This document shows, in pieces, positions 25,041-35,420 of a stretch of 64,000 nt of DNA; position 1 is the first letter of the stretch, and every line of letters starts with the position of its first letter. The translations under genes were made by a program, and so were the position numbers. The DNA is taken from the NCBI GenBank assembly GCA_021464415.1, contig CM038469.1, positions 9,526,501 through 9,590,500 on the forward strand, given 5' to 3'. The notes below the pieces were generated by a model, which was not told the DNA's origin, searched no databases, and was given only the letters and a program-made list of their open reading frames with translations. Source of the stretch: Lonicera japonica. Its lineage: Eukaryota; Streptophyta; Magnoliopsida; Dipsacales; Caprifoliaceae.

Positions 25041-25370
25041 TAGATTCTTAACCTTCTACCGGCTGCTAAAAGCTATCCGATTTACTAGACATGTCCCACA
25101 GCTTTAAACGCCTTTCGACGACTAGTGAGTGAAGGAGACTGTCGACACAACTAACAGACAATTAATTACAATAATACACACCATGTGCTGCTTTCAAGAA
25201 CCCCATCGTCATGTGATTGTACAGTAATGTAACAGTCTTTTACAAAATAAAAGCAAAATAATTTAAAGTAAAAGTTTCTTCTGGTCTGGCTATAATTATT
25301 ACAAGTCTATAAATCATCACTGCTTACGTTTCTTCGTAAGCTGATGTCTTCCTCCCTTCTTCTTGCATCA

Positions 25371-26701
25371 CTAGTCATCTGATGTTACTTTGATGTAGTT
25401 GTTTGTGCTAAAAGCCCTGCTAGTGATGCCTTGTTGATTCGTCTGGGCGGAGCCTTTAAAGGTGCTCCAATATTCTTCTAGGTTGGCAATATTAGAGATG
25501 GTTGCTTGTATTATTACCTCCGTGCCCTTGGTCTGTCCTCTAGTCATCCTCCCTCCAAAACGTTCTTGTGCTTGGATGATTATGTCTTCTTTCTAGCACG
25601 ATGTGTACCATTTTTCTTCACTTAAAAGTTCTTCCATAATCCTTAGGATTCCTAAGGACCTGTTAACCTTTAAGGCTGTGGGATTCTGTCTTCCTTCAAT
25701 GGGCTCAAGTTCAGGTAAACAGAGTCCTTCTACGTCTAGGCATGGCTCTTCTAAGAGCCAGATGAGCTGGAATCCCCCAACTCATGGTTGAACCCGGCTT
25801 CAGGTCCAATACAATAGCTTCTCAAATATAAGGGAAGGTATTCTTTAATTGTCTCGATGCAATTGGCTACCTTTTCACCAAAACAGTTTGCGTCTGTAGT
25901 CTTTTGTATGAGAATTCGTCCAATGAGTCCTTGGCTGGCCAAGAGCTCAACTAGAATGTCTGTTTTTTTCCAAATATTTATTTGAAGGCATTTCTTCACA
26001 GAATCCCTTGATGAACGAGGCGTGCCCTGGAATCGTTCTGTTGAAGAGATAATTACCCATTTCTTTTAGGGTTTCAAAAATGTCTGAATTTAGGTTCATC
26101 GTTTCCTCATTTTCTACTTCTCGTTCTTTTTTCAACGGGTAAGTAGGTTGATGAAAAATCTCTTTTTCTCATAAATAAGATCTTTTTTCTTGTTCTCCTT
26201 ATGTAGAGCCGTTTGAGCTGTTGCTCTAGCATAGGTTATCTCTTGGGGTCTAAGAATTTCTATTAAGTTTATAAGAGAAGCTTGATTTATCTGGGAGATA
26301 GCGAGCCACTGCGTCCTCATAAATCTGGCTGTAGCAACCAAATTTTGTCTGAACTCTATTTTTAGGTTGTTAGAATGATTCCACCATAGAACGTCTATGA
26401 GAGTGAGAGTCTCTTTAGTAAATTCCCTTCTAAATTTAACTAAGTTTGAGAATCTCTGGTCTGGTCTGTAATCGAGGAAGAACATTCCACCGATAATCTT
26501 GTTTTGTCTACAAATTTTTTCACTCTTTTTCCCTGGAGGAATGAGCACATCATATAGATTTTCTATAATAGGTCTAGGTAGCTTCAGCTTGTTTCTTTCA
26601 CTGGTCTGCATCCGAGGGTTATGTGCACCCCGTAAGTATTTGGCAATTTCAACCTGGTCAATAAATCCTAGTCTTTTGCTAGAGCCTTCTCCTGTCTCCA
26701 T
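25371..26701 (-). pseudogene. Viral ORF2 downstream of RNase H
   Basis: On the minus strand an ATG at 26701 opens a 189-residue frame (METGEGSSKRLGF...). It is followed by frames 26135-25947 and 25999-25751, with frame changes at about 26132, 25960 and 25760, ending in TSDD and a stop at 25371. The readable part is tryptophan- and leucine-rich with no domain I recognise. Its position after RNase H and before the promoter corresponds to the separate downstream ORF of florendovirus-type genomes, whose function is not established. Some caulimovirids have a translational transactivator in this place, but no transactivator motif was seen here. Confidence 0.55.
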
Positions 26702-26829
26702 TGGTATTGTCTATAGACAACATAAAACATACTATTAGATTTTCAGCAAACATAGGTTCCCTAAAAATGATGTCAGGAACTGTATTCTTTTTGCCCTTGA
26801 TATGAATTATGCTAAAATTATAATCACTA

Positions 26830-27440
26830 AGAGATTGTTGCTATCTAATTAGTCTATTAGTCTTTGATCTATTCAGATTTAAGTCTATAAATCCTACTGC
26901 ATAGCTAGAGTCTGTATACACTGTAAAGTGTTTAGGTCTTAAAAAAAGCATATATTTTTCTATAACTCTTACAATAGCGAGAACTTCTTTCTCGTGGGTT
27001 GTGTATCTAGTTTCAGGATCAGTGAATGTCCCTGAGTTGTATTTACACATCTTCTTTTTCTTAATCTGATAATCTAAAGCATAGTAGATTGCGATCCATT
27101 ATTTATCTGAAGCGTCTGTTTCTACAATAAAGATGTCTTCTGCATTAGGCATCTCAAGTCCAGGGATCTTTTTGACTTCTTCTTTTAATTTAGTCATTAT
27201 ATCTGTGTCGTCTTTTGTCCAATTAAATGGATTCGTCTTTTCGGTTCCTTTTAGTTTAGCGGTAAGACTTCTTCTTTTTCCGGCTAAATCTTTAAGGAAT
27301 GCTAGAAACGATTCCCGCGTAAGTTTTAAGAATAAATGATTCCAGGAACAAACATTAAGTTCTCCCAAAATCATAAGGAATAAACCATTACCAATGTGCA
27401 TCTTTTTTAATTGTTTTACTATCAATAATTATGTGTATGA
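26830..27440 (-). pseudogene. Viral RNase H region
   Basis: On the minus strand, frame 27425-27099 ends with IFIVETDASDK, an RNase H strand with its catalytic aspartate. Frame 27050-26841 follows with TTHEKEVLAIVRVIEKYMLFL and FTVYTDSSYAVGF. These are the ETDASD, HEKEVLA and YTDS motifs of retroid RNase H. A stop at about 27098 and frame loss after NRLIR break it. It follows RT as expected for Caulimoviridae pol. Confidence 0.8.
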
Positions 27441-28450
27441 AAATATTGTTTGAAAGTCTAAAAAATCCTTTTTTCCTAGTAATATGGTCAAAAATTGTAA
27501 AGGATAGATATTAGCTTTGTAATTTTTGTAATTCCATTATAGTAATTGTCTCTTTTGAAAAATTATATGTGATGTCTTCTCTCTTATAAAAAGAAGGGTA
27601 TTTTTGCAATTGATCTTTATTCCATTCTATTCCCGGTTGAACCAAACATCGGCATGAAGCATCCTTAGATGCCAGGAAAATAAATCAAGCATGCCGTGAT
27701 TATGAAATTCGATATTATTATTTAAGCAATCCAAGATGTTTGTTTTATATCATTAATTATGGTCGTCTTTTGTATGACTTGCACTTAGTACATCATTAAT
27801 GTATACTAAGTAGAATTCTGAATTCTTTCTAAAAATGCCGTCTATTCTTCATTGGAAGACTTGGGGTGCATTTTTGTATCCAAATGACATTACTAGCTAC
27901 TCATATTTTCCTTGTGGTACGCTAAACGATATCCACAGTATGGAGTCTGGATGTATTTTGATTTGCCAGAATCCGAACTTACAATCAAATTTGTTAAATA
28001 TCTTTCTATTTTCGATAAGACTAATAAGATTATTCTTATATGGTATTTTATATGAATCGAACTCACAATTCTTATTAAGAGCTCTATAGTTTAATACCAT
28101 TCGTCTTTTTCCTCGTTTCTTTTCTAATTCATTTTCAACATAAAAGGTAAGGCTATTATTTCTACTAATACTTTCTTGAATCATTCCACCCTTAAGTAGA
28201 CTATCTACTTATGTTTGGAATTATTCTCTATTTCTCTGAGAGTATCCTTTCTTATATGTGCCCCCATTTATGATTGCGTCTAGGTTTATGGGTATAATTT
28301 GGCAATATACATTATCTTTTTCCCATTTTTCTATAGGATTTTCTCAAGTTGTAGGAATTGTTAATTCCCTGATCTTATCCTTTTCTCCTTTTAAGGATTT
28401 AATGTCTATCTTTTTTCTCTTTCTAATTTCTTGGACTGCCAAGAGATGAT
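27440..28450 (-). pseudogene. Viral reverse transcriptase region
   Basis: On the minus strand the frame 28184-27897 has KRRMVLNYRALNKNCEFDSY, FNKFDCKFGFWQIKIHP and FSVPQGKYE, i.e. RT motifs with the first catalytic Asp (KFDCKFGF). The domain continues as VMSFGYKNAPQVFQ, then a stop. The polymerase box near 27785-27815 reads YINDVL where Y-x-D-D is expected, so one catalytic aspartate is an asparagine. The 28646-28344 frame just upstream is the protease-RT linker. The domain is therefore inactive. Confidence 0.82.
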
Positions 28451-28939
28451 GTCTAGTCTGGTCAACAATTTCTTGTTGGATTAATGTTATATGTTTATAA
28501 CATTTCTTGTCTAGGCAAGTGCATTTGTGTTTAAGAGGGGCAGTAATTTCCTCTATTTCACCACACTTAGCTGAAGAACTCTGAGAGAGGGCCCATGAAG
28601 GTTTAGCTTGCATGAGGTCGAATGCTCTATCTCGTGATAAGAGCATAGTTTGTATGTCAAATTTGCTAGTATGCGATAATTAAATTTTATCGTCATATTG
28701 AGCAAATAATTGACATTTACAAAGGAAATCATTTCCTATTAAAATATTTCATGTGAATTTACAAGCTGGGTCCATGACATAAAATTCATGAGTAAATTCA
28801 TTAATTCCTATATGAAAATGAATATGAATAGTCTGTAATGGAAGTTCAAAATAATCTCTATTAGCAACTTGTCCTGAAGATAAGTTGTTTGTTAGGTCTA
28901 TAATATTCGTCTGAAAATGCATTTGATTTACAGATACTT
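28450..28939 (-). pseudogene. Viral aspartic protease fragment and linker
   Basis: On the minus strand, after the junction at about 28940, the sequence runs VNQMHFQTNIIDL, FYVMDPACKFT, a stop, then NILIGNDFL. The ILIGNDFL block is the C-terminal retropepsin strand of Caulimoviridae proteases. The active-site D-T/S-G triad was not found, because the fragment is cut at the inverted junction. A cysteine-containing linker with KHKCTCLDKKCYKH at about 28530-28560 precedes RT. Confidence 0.65.
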
Positions 28940-29391
28940 GAGCACCCTTAAAGGCTCCGCCTAGACGAAACAACAAGGCATCACTAACAGGGTATCCAGC
29001 CCAAACGGCTACATCAAAGTAACAGCAATGACTAGTGACGCAAGAAGAAGGGAAGAAGATATCAGCTTACGAAGAAACGTAAGTAATGACGAATTCATAG
29101 ACTTGTAATAATTATAGCCAGACCAGAGGAATCTTTTGTTTTGAATTATTTTGCTTTGAATTATTTTGCTTTTATTTTGTAAAAGACTTGTTACATTACT
29201 GTACAAGCACATGACGATGGGGCCCTTGAAAGCAGCACCCGGTGTATATTATTGTAAGTAATTGTCTGTTAGTTGTGTCGGCAGCCTCCTTCACTCACTA
29301 CTCGTCGAAAGGTGTTTAAAGCTGTGGGGCATGTCTAGTAAACTGGATAGCTTTTAGCAGCCGGTAGAAGATTAAAAATCTATATCTCCTC

Positions 29392-29542
29392 TATAAAAGG
29401 AGAGTTAGTTTTCATTTGTAAGTACGAGTTTTTCCATTAACAACTTAGACTAGTTATTTTACAAAGCATGAGTGAGTAAAGCTTCCTTTAGTTAGTAAAA
29501 AGGAAAGCAAGTAGTTTGTAATAGTAATATTTCTTGAATAAA
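29392..29542 (+). promoter_or_regulatory. Viral pregenomic RNA promoter and polyadenylation signal, right copy
   Basis: TATAAAAGG at 29392-29400, AATAAA at 29537-29542. Upstream (29030-29090) there are TGACG-type motifs (AGTGACGCAAG, AATGACGAATTC) such as occur in pararetrovirus promoters as as-1-like sites. Only the motif presence is seen; activity is inferred. Confidence 0.65.
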
Positions 29543-29789
29543 ATTTATGTTTCATCTTCAGTACAACTTCCATTAGATCTCTGAGTTTTGCTTAATTTCT
29601 TTCCAAAAATTAGACCTATCTTTACGCGGGTTCCCAGTAAGGATTTTCTCTCTGATTCATTCAAGATCGGTGAGTGGTTAGTTTTGAGTTGTCGCTGGCA
29701 GGTGCCGTAGCCATGAGCCGTTAGCAAGGGTGCGTTAGGCGTTGAGGCGTAGGCAGGCAAAAAACGGACGACTAATCCTTTTTAGGTGG

Positions 29790-30815
29790 ATGAACAGCAA
29801 GAACAAACGCAAAGAAAAATAGAACAGACCGTAGATGGAAAAAGAAGGTAAGAAAGGAGATCGGAAAATAAGGTGAACCAGACGTTTTATTCAGTTATAT
29901 TACCGTTTAAACTTATTTGTAAATACTTATTACTAGCTAAAATTTTAAGACGAGAAAAATCCGCACATAATTATTAATTTATGAGCAATACAGGTAGAGA
30001 TTATGAAAACTTTGTAAATCAGACAAACGTTAGAAGTACCCAACCTATACTGAGGTGGGGTTTAATTAGCCCAGACGAACAAAGACTAGTGCGTATTGCA
30101 CACTTCAGATTAGGAAGAACCTTTCCTTACATACACTACATTTGCAAGTGGGTGAGTATAGAAGTAAGAAAACTTCCAGACTTAGAAATCGCTACGGATA
30201 ATTATATTAAATCCTTAGCAGAAAATCTAGACGAAGAGGAAGTTAATAATCCTCAAAGAGAACCTCACTCAAGGAAGAAATAACGCTCAAATAGAACGTT
30301 ATCGGAGGAATACATGATCTTAGACATATACTGCAAAGAACTTTAAAAAAATTAAAGTTTGTGCAAAGAAGAAGACTTGCAGAGACTACAGAGTTCCTAC
30401 GAGAAAACGAGAAAATTAGACGTCTCAGATTTATTGAGACAACCAGTACGTATAACTTGCGTGCTTATAGGCAGTTGCTATCCGACTATGGAGATAAAGA
30501 ATTAAACTCGTTAATAGAAAACAATATCCTAAATCCCGTTAGAGATATTGTATACGATATAAACTGAAATATTCCACATTATAGACTAGAAACTTTAGAG
30601 TTTAGACTTAATAGAACTTTCCGTGGAGACCATTAACAGCCTCACAGCTCCATCAGTATCCGAACGAATTAAGTTGGAGTGAAACACTTAGACCTCCTTC
30701 CACCATCTCCACCAAGAGAACCAGACAGTGATTCACCAGCAAAAAACCCGTCTAATAATTTTAATACGGACGACAATAGAAATCCAAATATAGACAATAT
30801 AAATTGGTCAGACTA
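29790..30815 (+). pseudogene. Viral post-leader ORFs (unassigned), right-arm copy
   Basis: A degenerate basic reading segment (29790-29975) precedes the frame 29981-30283, which starts MSNTGRDYENFVNQ and contains STQPILRWGLISPDEQRLV. A frame shift near 30265 and a second frame 30361-30567 (ILNPVRDIVYDIN) follow. A proline-rich part and the acidic DNINWSD end come near 30700-30815. Both arms keep the same order, while the positions of the stops differ. The breaks therefore arose after duplication, or the two arms derive from two integrated genomes. Confidence 0.6.
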
Positions 30816-30950
30816 AATCCATATTCTTAAAACAATAAGGATATATATAATTAATTTAAAAAAGACTAGGGTGAGAAACTTCTAATTATAAGTGGTCCCC
30901 TCATATAAGACAAAGTGATCCAACAAGTGGTCATTTGGTCAAACCACCCT

Positions 30951-31239
30951 ATTTAAATAAATAAGTTTGAAGCAACCCTATTTACTAAAATAAATTTAAA
31001 AACTACACTAGTTTGCAAGAAAACTCCAAGAAACAAAGAGGAGTCACCTTGTTGTCAACGTGGCTTGTTATAACACTATATGGGATCCACTAAACCATTA
31101 TTTTTTTAGTAAGTCCTTTCCTTTTCATTTCTTATAATAGAAATATCAATTAAGAGAGTAATTTGAGCATAAGAGAATAAGAACAAAGGGATGGTCGTGG
31201 GGTGTTATTGGAGGCATTGGGCTTCTTAAGAAGTTTACG
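30951..31239. other. Unassigned spacer
   Basis: AT-rich; between the viral right arm and the gypsy LTR fragment. Nothing recognised. Confidence 0.4.
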
Positions 31240-31922
31240 TTACTATTTTTAAAGTATGGAACTATATTTAACAGACATCTAAATTTTTAAAATGTTCGCT
31301 CATTATCATTCTCATTGTTTTGTTATTGAATTCATTGTGTTGATTGAATTTAATGTATTTATTTGACCTCATTAATTGATGTTATATATTGATATTAACT
31401 TAATTATAGTAGAATCAACTAGTACATAGTAAAGTTTATTCGCCAATAAGTTCTAATAAGCCACAGTCATATAAGGCCTAGAGAAAAGTTTCAACGTGGT
31501 AAGGTAGTTGAAGTGTGTTGTTTTTAACATGTTACCGAAAGAGACCGATGTAAAAGGCCAACTGGTGTTTTGTTGAATTTACTAGTATTGTTGAATTGCC
31601 AAGATCACTGTATTGATTGTTGTTGTGAATATTTCATCATTGATAAAATATTATGTTGAGATGCTTTCACTTATGTGTGTAATGTACTACCGCCTTTCAT
31701 TTTTTTAATGGCATAGGCAACTTGAGACGAGTCAATTGTTGAATAGCAAGTCAAGCGCGGTCCAAATTATTATTTTTGTAGATAATAGAGAAATGAAGTA
31801 TTTTTAATCAAGAAAAGTGCATAGAATATAAATATTGTATTTTTATAAATTGCTCTGATAATAAATAAATTTTATTTTTATTTTTATCGAGTTTTCGGAC
31901 CCAACTAGGTCAGGTCGTTACA
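31240..31922 (+). mobile_element. Ty3/gypsy LTR fragment (3' part)
   Basis: It ends CCCAACTAGGTCAGGTCGTTACA, whose GTTACA terminus mirrors the TGTAAC start of the gypsy LTR at 10420. It also shares long blocks with 9540-9835, and the segment before the end matches the last part of the LTR at 13898-15560. No internal domain lies next to it. Confidence 0.6.
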
Positions 31923-32479
31923 AAATGTGTCCAGTAGGGCATATGGAAGATCTTGAATTCAAGTCTTGGAGGGAATTTTTATTTTTTTTGGTGTGTGTGT
32001 AGTAAAAGAAGAGATTTATACTTTTATTTTAAAGTAAAAATAATACACAAAGTATAACCGCTTTGTTAGTTTAGTTATATTATTATGTATTTTTCCAGAC
32101 TTTGATTTTTCATTGTGACTAAAGATAGGACAACCACAATCTACTTAATATTACAGATTGAATGCAATTTTTGTATCCTAATATACACACCTAAACATGA
32201 CAAAAAATACTTTTCTTTTTAATACAAGGCGGGTAAGGGAACTCAAACTCAAGACTTTTGGAATAAAAAGGAGAGTTCTAGACACTAAGTTAATCCTAGT
32301 AGTTTTCGATTGACACAACTAAATATGTATTAATACGAAATGATCTTTTGGACACAAACTCGACATTGCACAAAGTTGTGTCAACAATTGTAGACCGCAA
32401 AAACGACACGGATATGACTTCCTATATCAAGTTCGTTTAGTTTTCTGCCGTATTATGGTGTCATTCCCAAAATTGTCAA

Positions 32480-34020
32480 TTTTTCATCCCTGTATTTTCA
32501 CGTCCATTACCTTCTAATTATACATTCACCCGTAGTTGCTTGAATTCGCCGAAGTAAGTCAGAGCTCTTTCCCACCTAAAGATGCTTACTAATTGCAAGT
32601 ATTATAGTAAGTAATTATCTTGGCAGCAAGATTATTTCCATCAAAACTATGTGTTACAATACAAGCAATTACTAATGCATGACTGCTGTTTTTTCAATTA
32701 AAGTTCTCTTTCCAATTAATTGATGGAATTTTTTTTTTACTAGAACTGATAATGGGGCACTGGTCTATGCTTCCCGTTGGATCTGTTGGAGCTCAAAGGT
32801 CACATTGCTTTGTATATTGATAAATTTCGAATTCGTGCTGTATGTGCATCGTGAAATTCTCATATTTCAAAAATGCCTAACCACCAAGCTAAGCAACTTC
32901 CGTGGATATTGCAAACAGCAACACCACAGAGGCATCACTTGGGTTATTCAACCCGGTTGACAAGAAACTTTATGAAGTTGATTTCCCAAAGGCACGAAGG
33001 AAAATTGTTCAAGAGATCCTCTTATGGTTGGGTGGTGACTATCGAGGATGTTCATTATGATAGTCCTACTGATATGTATCTCATAAACCAGCTCACAAAG
33101 GCCGAATTAAACTTCCCCCAGGAAATAAGTTTCTTGATGTAAAAAAGGTATTGTGCCAACAAAGTAAGCAAAGAGCACGTTGTCTTTCTACGTGATTGCT
33201 TTGACTCGCTCTTTGCTGGGTAACTGGGTTTGACACTGATGAGTGCAATTCTGATGGGTTGGATTGTGACGTCTTATTGCGCATCCGGGATTCACATTGT
33301 GTGAGCAAAACCTTTACAAGAAAGGTTGTGTTGTTGCCAACTCCTTGTGACGACAATTGTATTGTGGTTGCCATTTACGGCCCCAGTGAGAGACCGACTT
33401 ATTGCAATTGTAACGATAAGAGAACACCCCTTAATGTTGGTAAATTTGGAATTGGAGTTACAGATGTTATTTTTTACAAGGGTAAATTACATGCAATAAA
33501 TAATCGAGGATAGATGTTAGTGTTCGATAATATTGGAGTTGATGCCAATACAAAGGAGACCACCAAAATTGCACCACTCACACCATATGCTGGTGTGGCT
33601 TACTTCATGGGGGACTAATTGCAGTTACACGAGATTTTGATTATTCGGGTATTATTATAAAAAAATCAGATAATCCTTTACCTGCAACAAATGGATTCAA
33701 AGTATATAAGCTTGAATTCATGGATTCAAATTGGGTTCAGATTCACAATACTGGTGATGATATCTTGTTTTGGGGTTTCAATTCATCCTTCAACAATTTC
33801 ATCCCAAGACCTACCCGGATATAAAGGAAATCACATATACTTTACAGACTTCGATTATAGTTTCAACATCAAGAAGGGTGCAGAAGAAGATTCAGATGTT
33901 GGTGTCTTCAACTTCGAAGATGGGGACTATCCAATCGTTGCTAGGTTTTAAGTGCCATAGATTTCTTTGGCCTCGACCAGTTTGGGTTAAAATTAGTGAA
34001 ACTCCTTTTTACTCGTATTA
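32480..34020 (+). pseudogene. DUF295 / KIB1-4 beta-propeller type gene, broken copy 2
   Basis: This copy is longer than that at 5953-7020. It has LPWILQT and LFNPVDKKLYEVDFPKAR, with frame changes around 32930-33060. Then come SSYGWVVTIEDVHYDSPTDM, a central propeller frame 33259-33513 (CIVVAIYGPSERPTYC, IFYKGKLHAINNRG, stop) and FDNIGVDANTKETTKI. It ends near 33700-33960 with ISSQDLPGYKGNHIYFTDFDY and GVFNFEDGDYPIVARF, then WPRPVWVK. The motif order fits the family. Stops and frame shifts make it a pseudogene, and no F-box was found. Confidence 0.75.
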
Positions 34021-35420
34021 GTTCTTAGTGATTTCCTTTTTGTTACATTGACATTTATTCCCCCCATTCGTTTAAAATCGATAGTCCTGTTTTGACTTCA
34101 GTTTTTCTTTGTTTTGTAGAAAAAAAAAACTATTTTTCATTTTGTCAGTGCCCAAGAATAAAACTTACTGTGTGAGGTTTGGTAATTGTTTCTCTAGCAT
34201 AACAACAATTACAATTGACAGTTAAATATATGTATATAAAACATGTATGTATTTAATGTCGGATATCTCTAAGCATGTGTATGGTATTTGTTGACTATTA
34301 TATGTAATTGAACCATTTAAGTGAACAATACCCCCAACACATGGTATTCAATTCTTTCTCGATCCCCTAAGAGTGCTATATAATTGATTTTGTGTGTTTA
34401 TTTCATTATTCTTGTCTTTAAGTTCCATTGAGTTTTGTATGCGGCAAAATTTGTAGTCATGTTCATCTCTCTTTCTTGAAGCACTCATTTACAACGATTT
34501 TTTCTACAGTAATAGTCACTTAAACCCATCAATAGTAAACTATCCACTTGCCTAAACCCATCATTTAAAAAAAATGTACATACTACAGTAATACTTCTTG
34601 TGTTGCATTTTCCCATAAATACACTACTTTAAACAATCAATGTTTGAGAAAAATAATACAAATTTTTTTATTAATAGCCAAATGGCCAATTTCAAAGCTT
34701 TCATTAAGCCTGAATATTTCTTGGGCTGCCTTTGTGTAAATGGATATGCTTACGCCGTCTTCAACTTCTATTTAATTTTCTCATATTTAACAAGTAAAAG
34801 GTTCAATCAAATGCATGCTTATTCTCTTTTCTAGAGCTTTTAGTAATCTCTCGAGTTCGTTAATTTTCTATTTATAAAGAAAACTAACAGATCAATACAT
34901 ATGCCGTCATATATGAAGAAGGTAAGATTCTTCAATGCATACCTGAAGAATAGTAGGACGTTGCTGATCAGTATTCTGGTAACTTAGTCAAGTTGAAGAT
35001 TATAAGAGAGAATCGCATAGGGAACACTGTAGCACAGACGCATAGCTTTCCACACTAGCACCACTTAACTGAAAAGAACAGATTATTATTGAACAGATGA
35101 GCGTAGCATCATGCATTACCAGAGAATGTGCAAGAATAATAAATCAATCAATATTTCTGCAATAAACTTATGTTTACAAAAGCGTAAACTATTTTGGACC
35201 AACTTAAAAATATCTAAAAGATCTTGCCTCGAAATTCATCAATCTGCAGATGAAATTTGGCACTTTCATTCGGAGTCTCAAATTACTCATCAAGGCCTCC
35301 TATGTTGACATATATTCTCTTTCATTTGAGGGAAAGTTCCTGAAATCTTGTTAAACTGCAATCAGAGAGCAAGTATATCATTATGAATCCCCCAGTCTCA
35401 TCAAGAGTAAAAATGTATCA
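34021..35420. other. Intergenic, 3' flank of the Lines-like gene
   Basis: No supported gene. The part nearest 35420 should contain the 3' UTR of the minus-strand gene; no convincing poly(A) signal was singled out. Confidence 0.45.

Larger units (their letters stand above)
23525..25468 (-). repeat. Viral inverted duplication, left arm
   Basis: This arm (minus orientation) holds the end of viral ORF2, upstream promoter sequence, TATA box, leader, a small basic ORF and a larger ORF. The same order occurs in plus orientation at 28940-30950. Shared edge landmarks are GGTGCTC / GAGCACC at the inner side and GGTTTGACCAAA / TTTGGTCAAACC at the outer side. The intervening loop is viral pol on the minus strand. 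Confidence 0.85.
28940..30950 (+). repeat. Viral inverted duplication, right arm
   Basis: Plus-strand copy of the segment at 23525-25468: the ORF2 tail (GAGCACC..AAAGGCTCCGCC), upstream promoter sequence, TATA box at 29392, leader, and post-leader ORFs. The downstream end GTGGTCCCCTCATATAAGAC (about 30893) also occurs in reverse near 23555. Many single-base differences and small gaps separate the arms, so it is not a recent artefact of assembly collapse. Confidence 0.85.

Noticed and set aside
33093..33374. 93-residue minus-strand frame with Q/S-rich composition
   Set aside because: Antisense to the DUF295 pseudogene copy 2.
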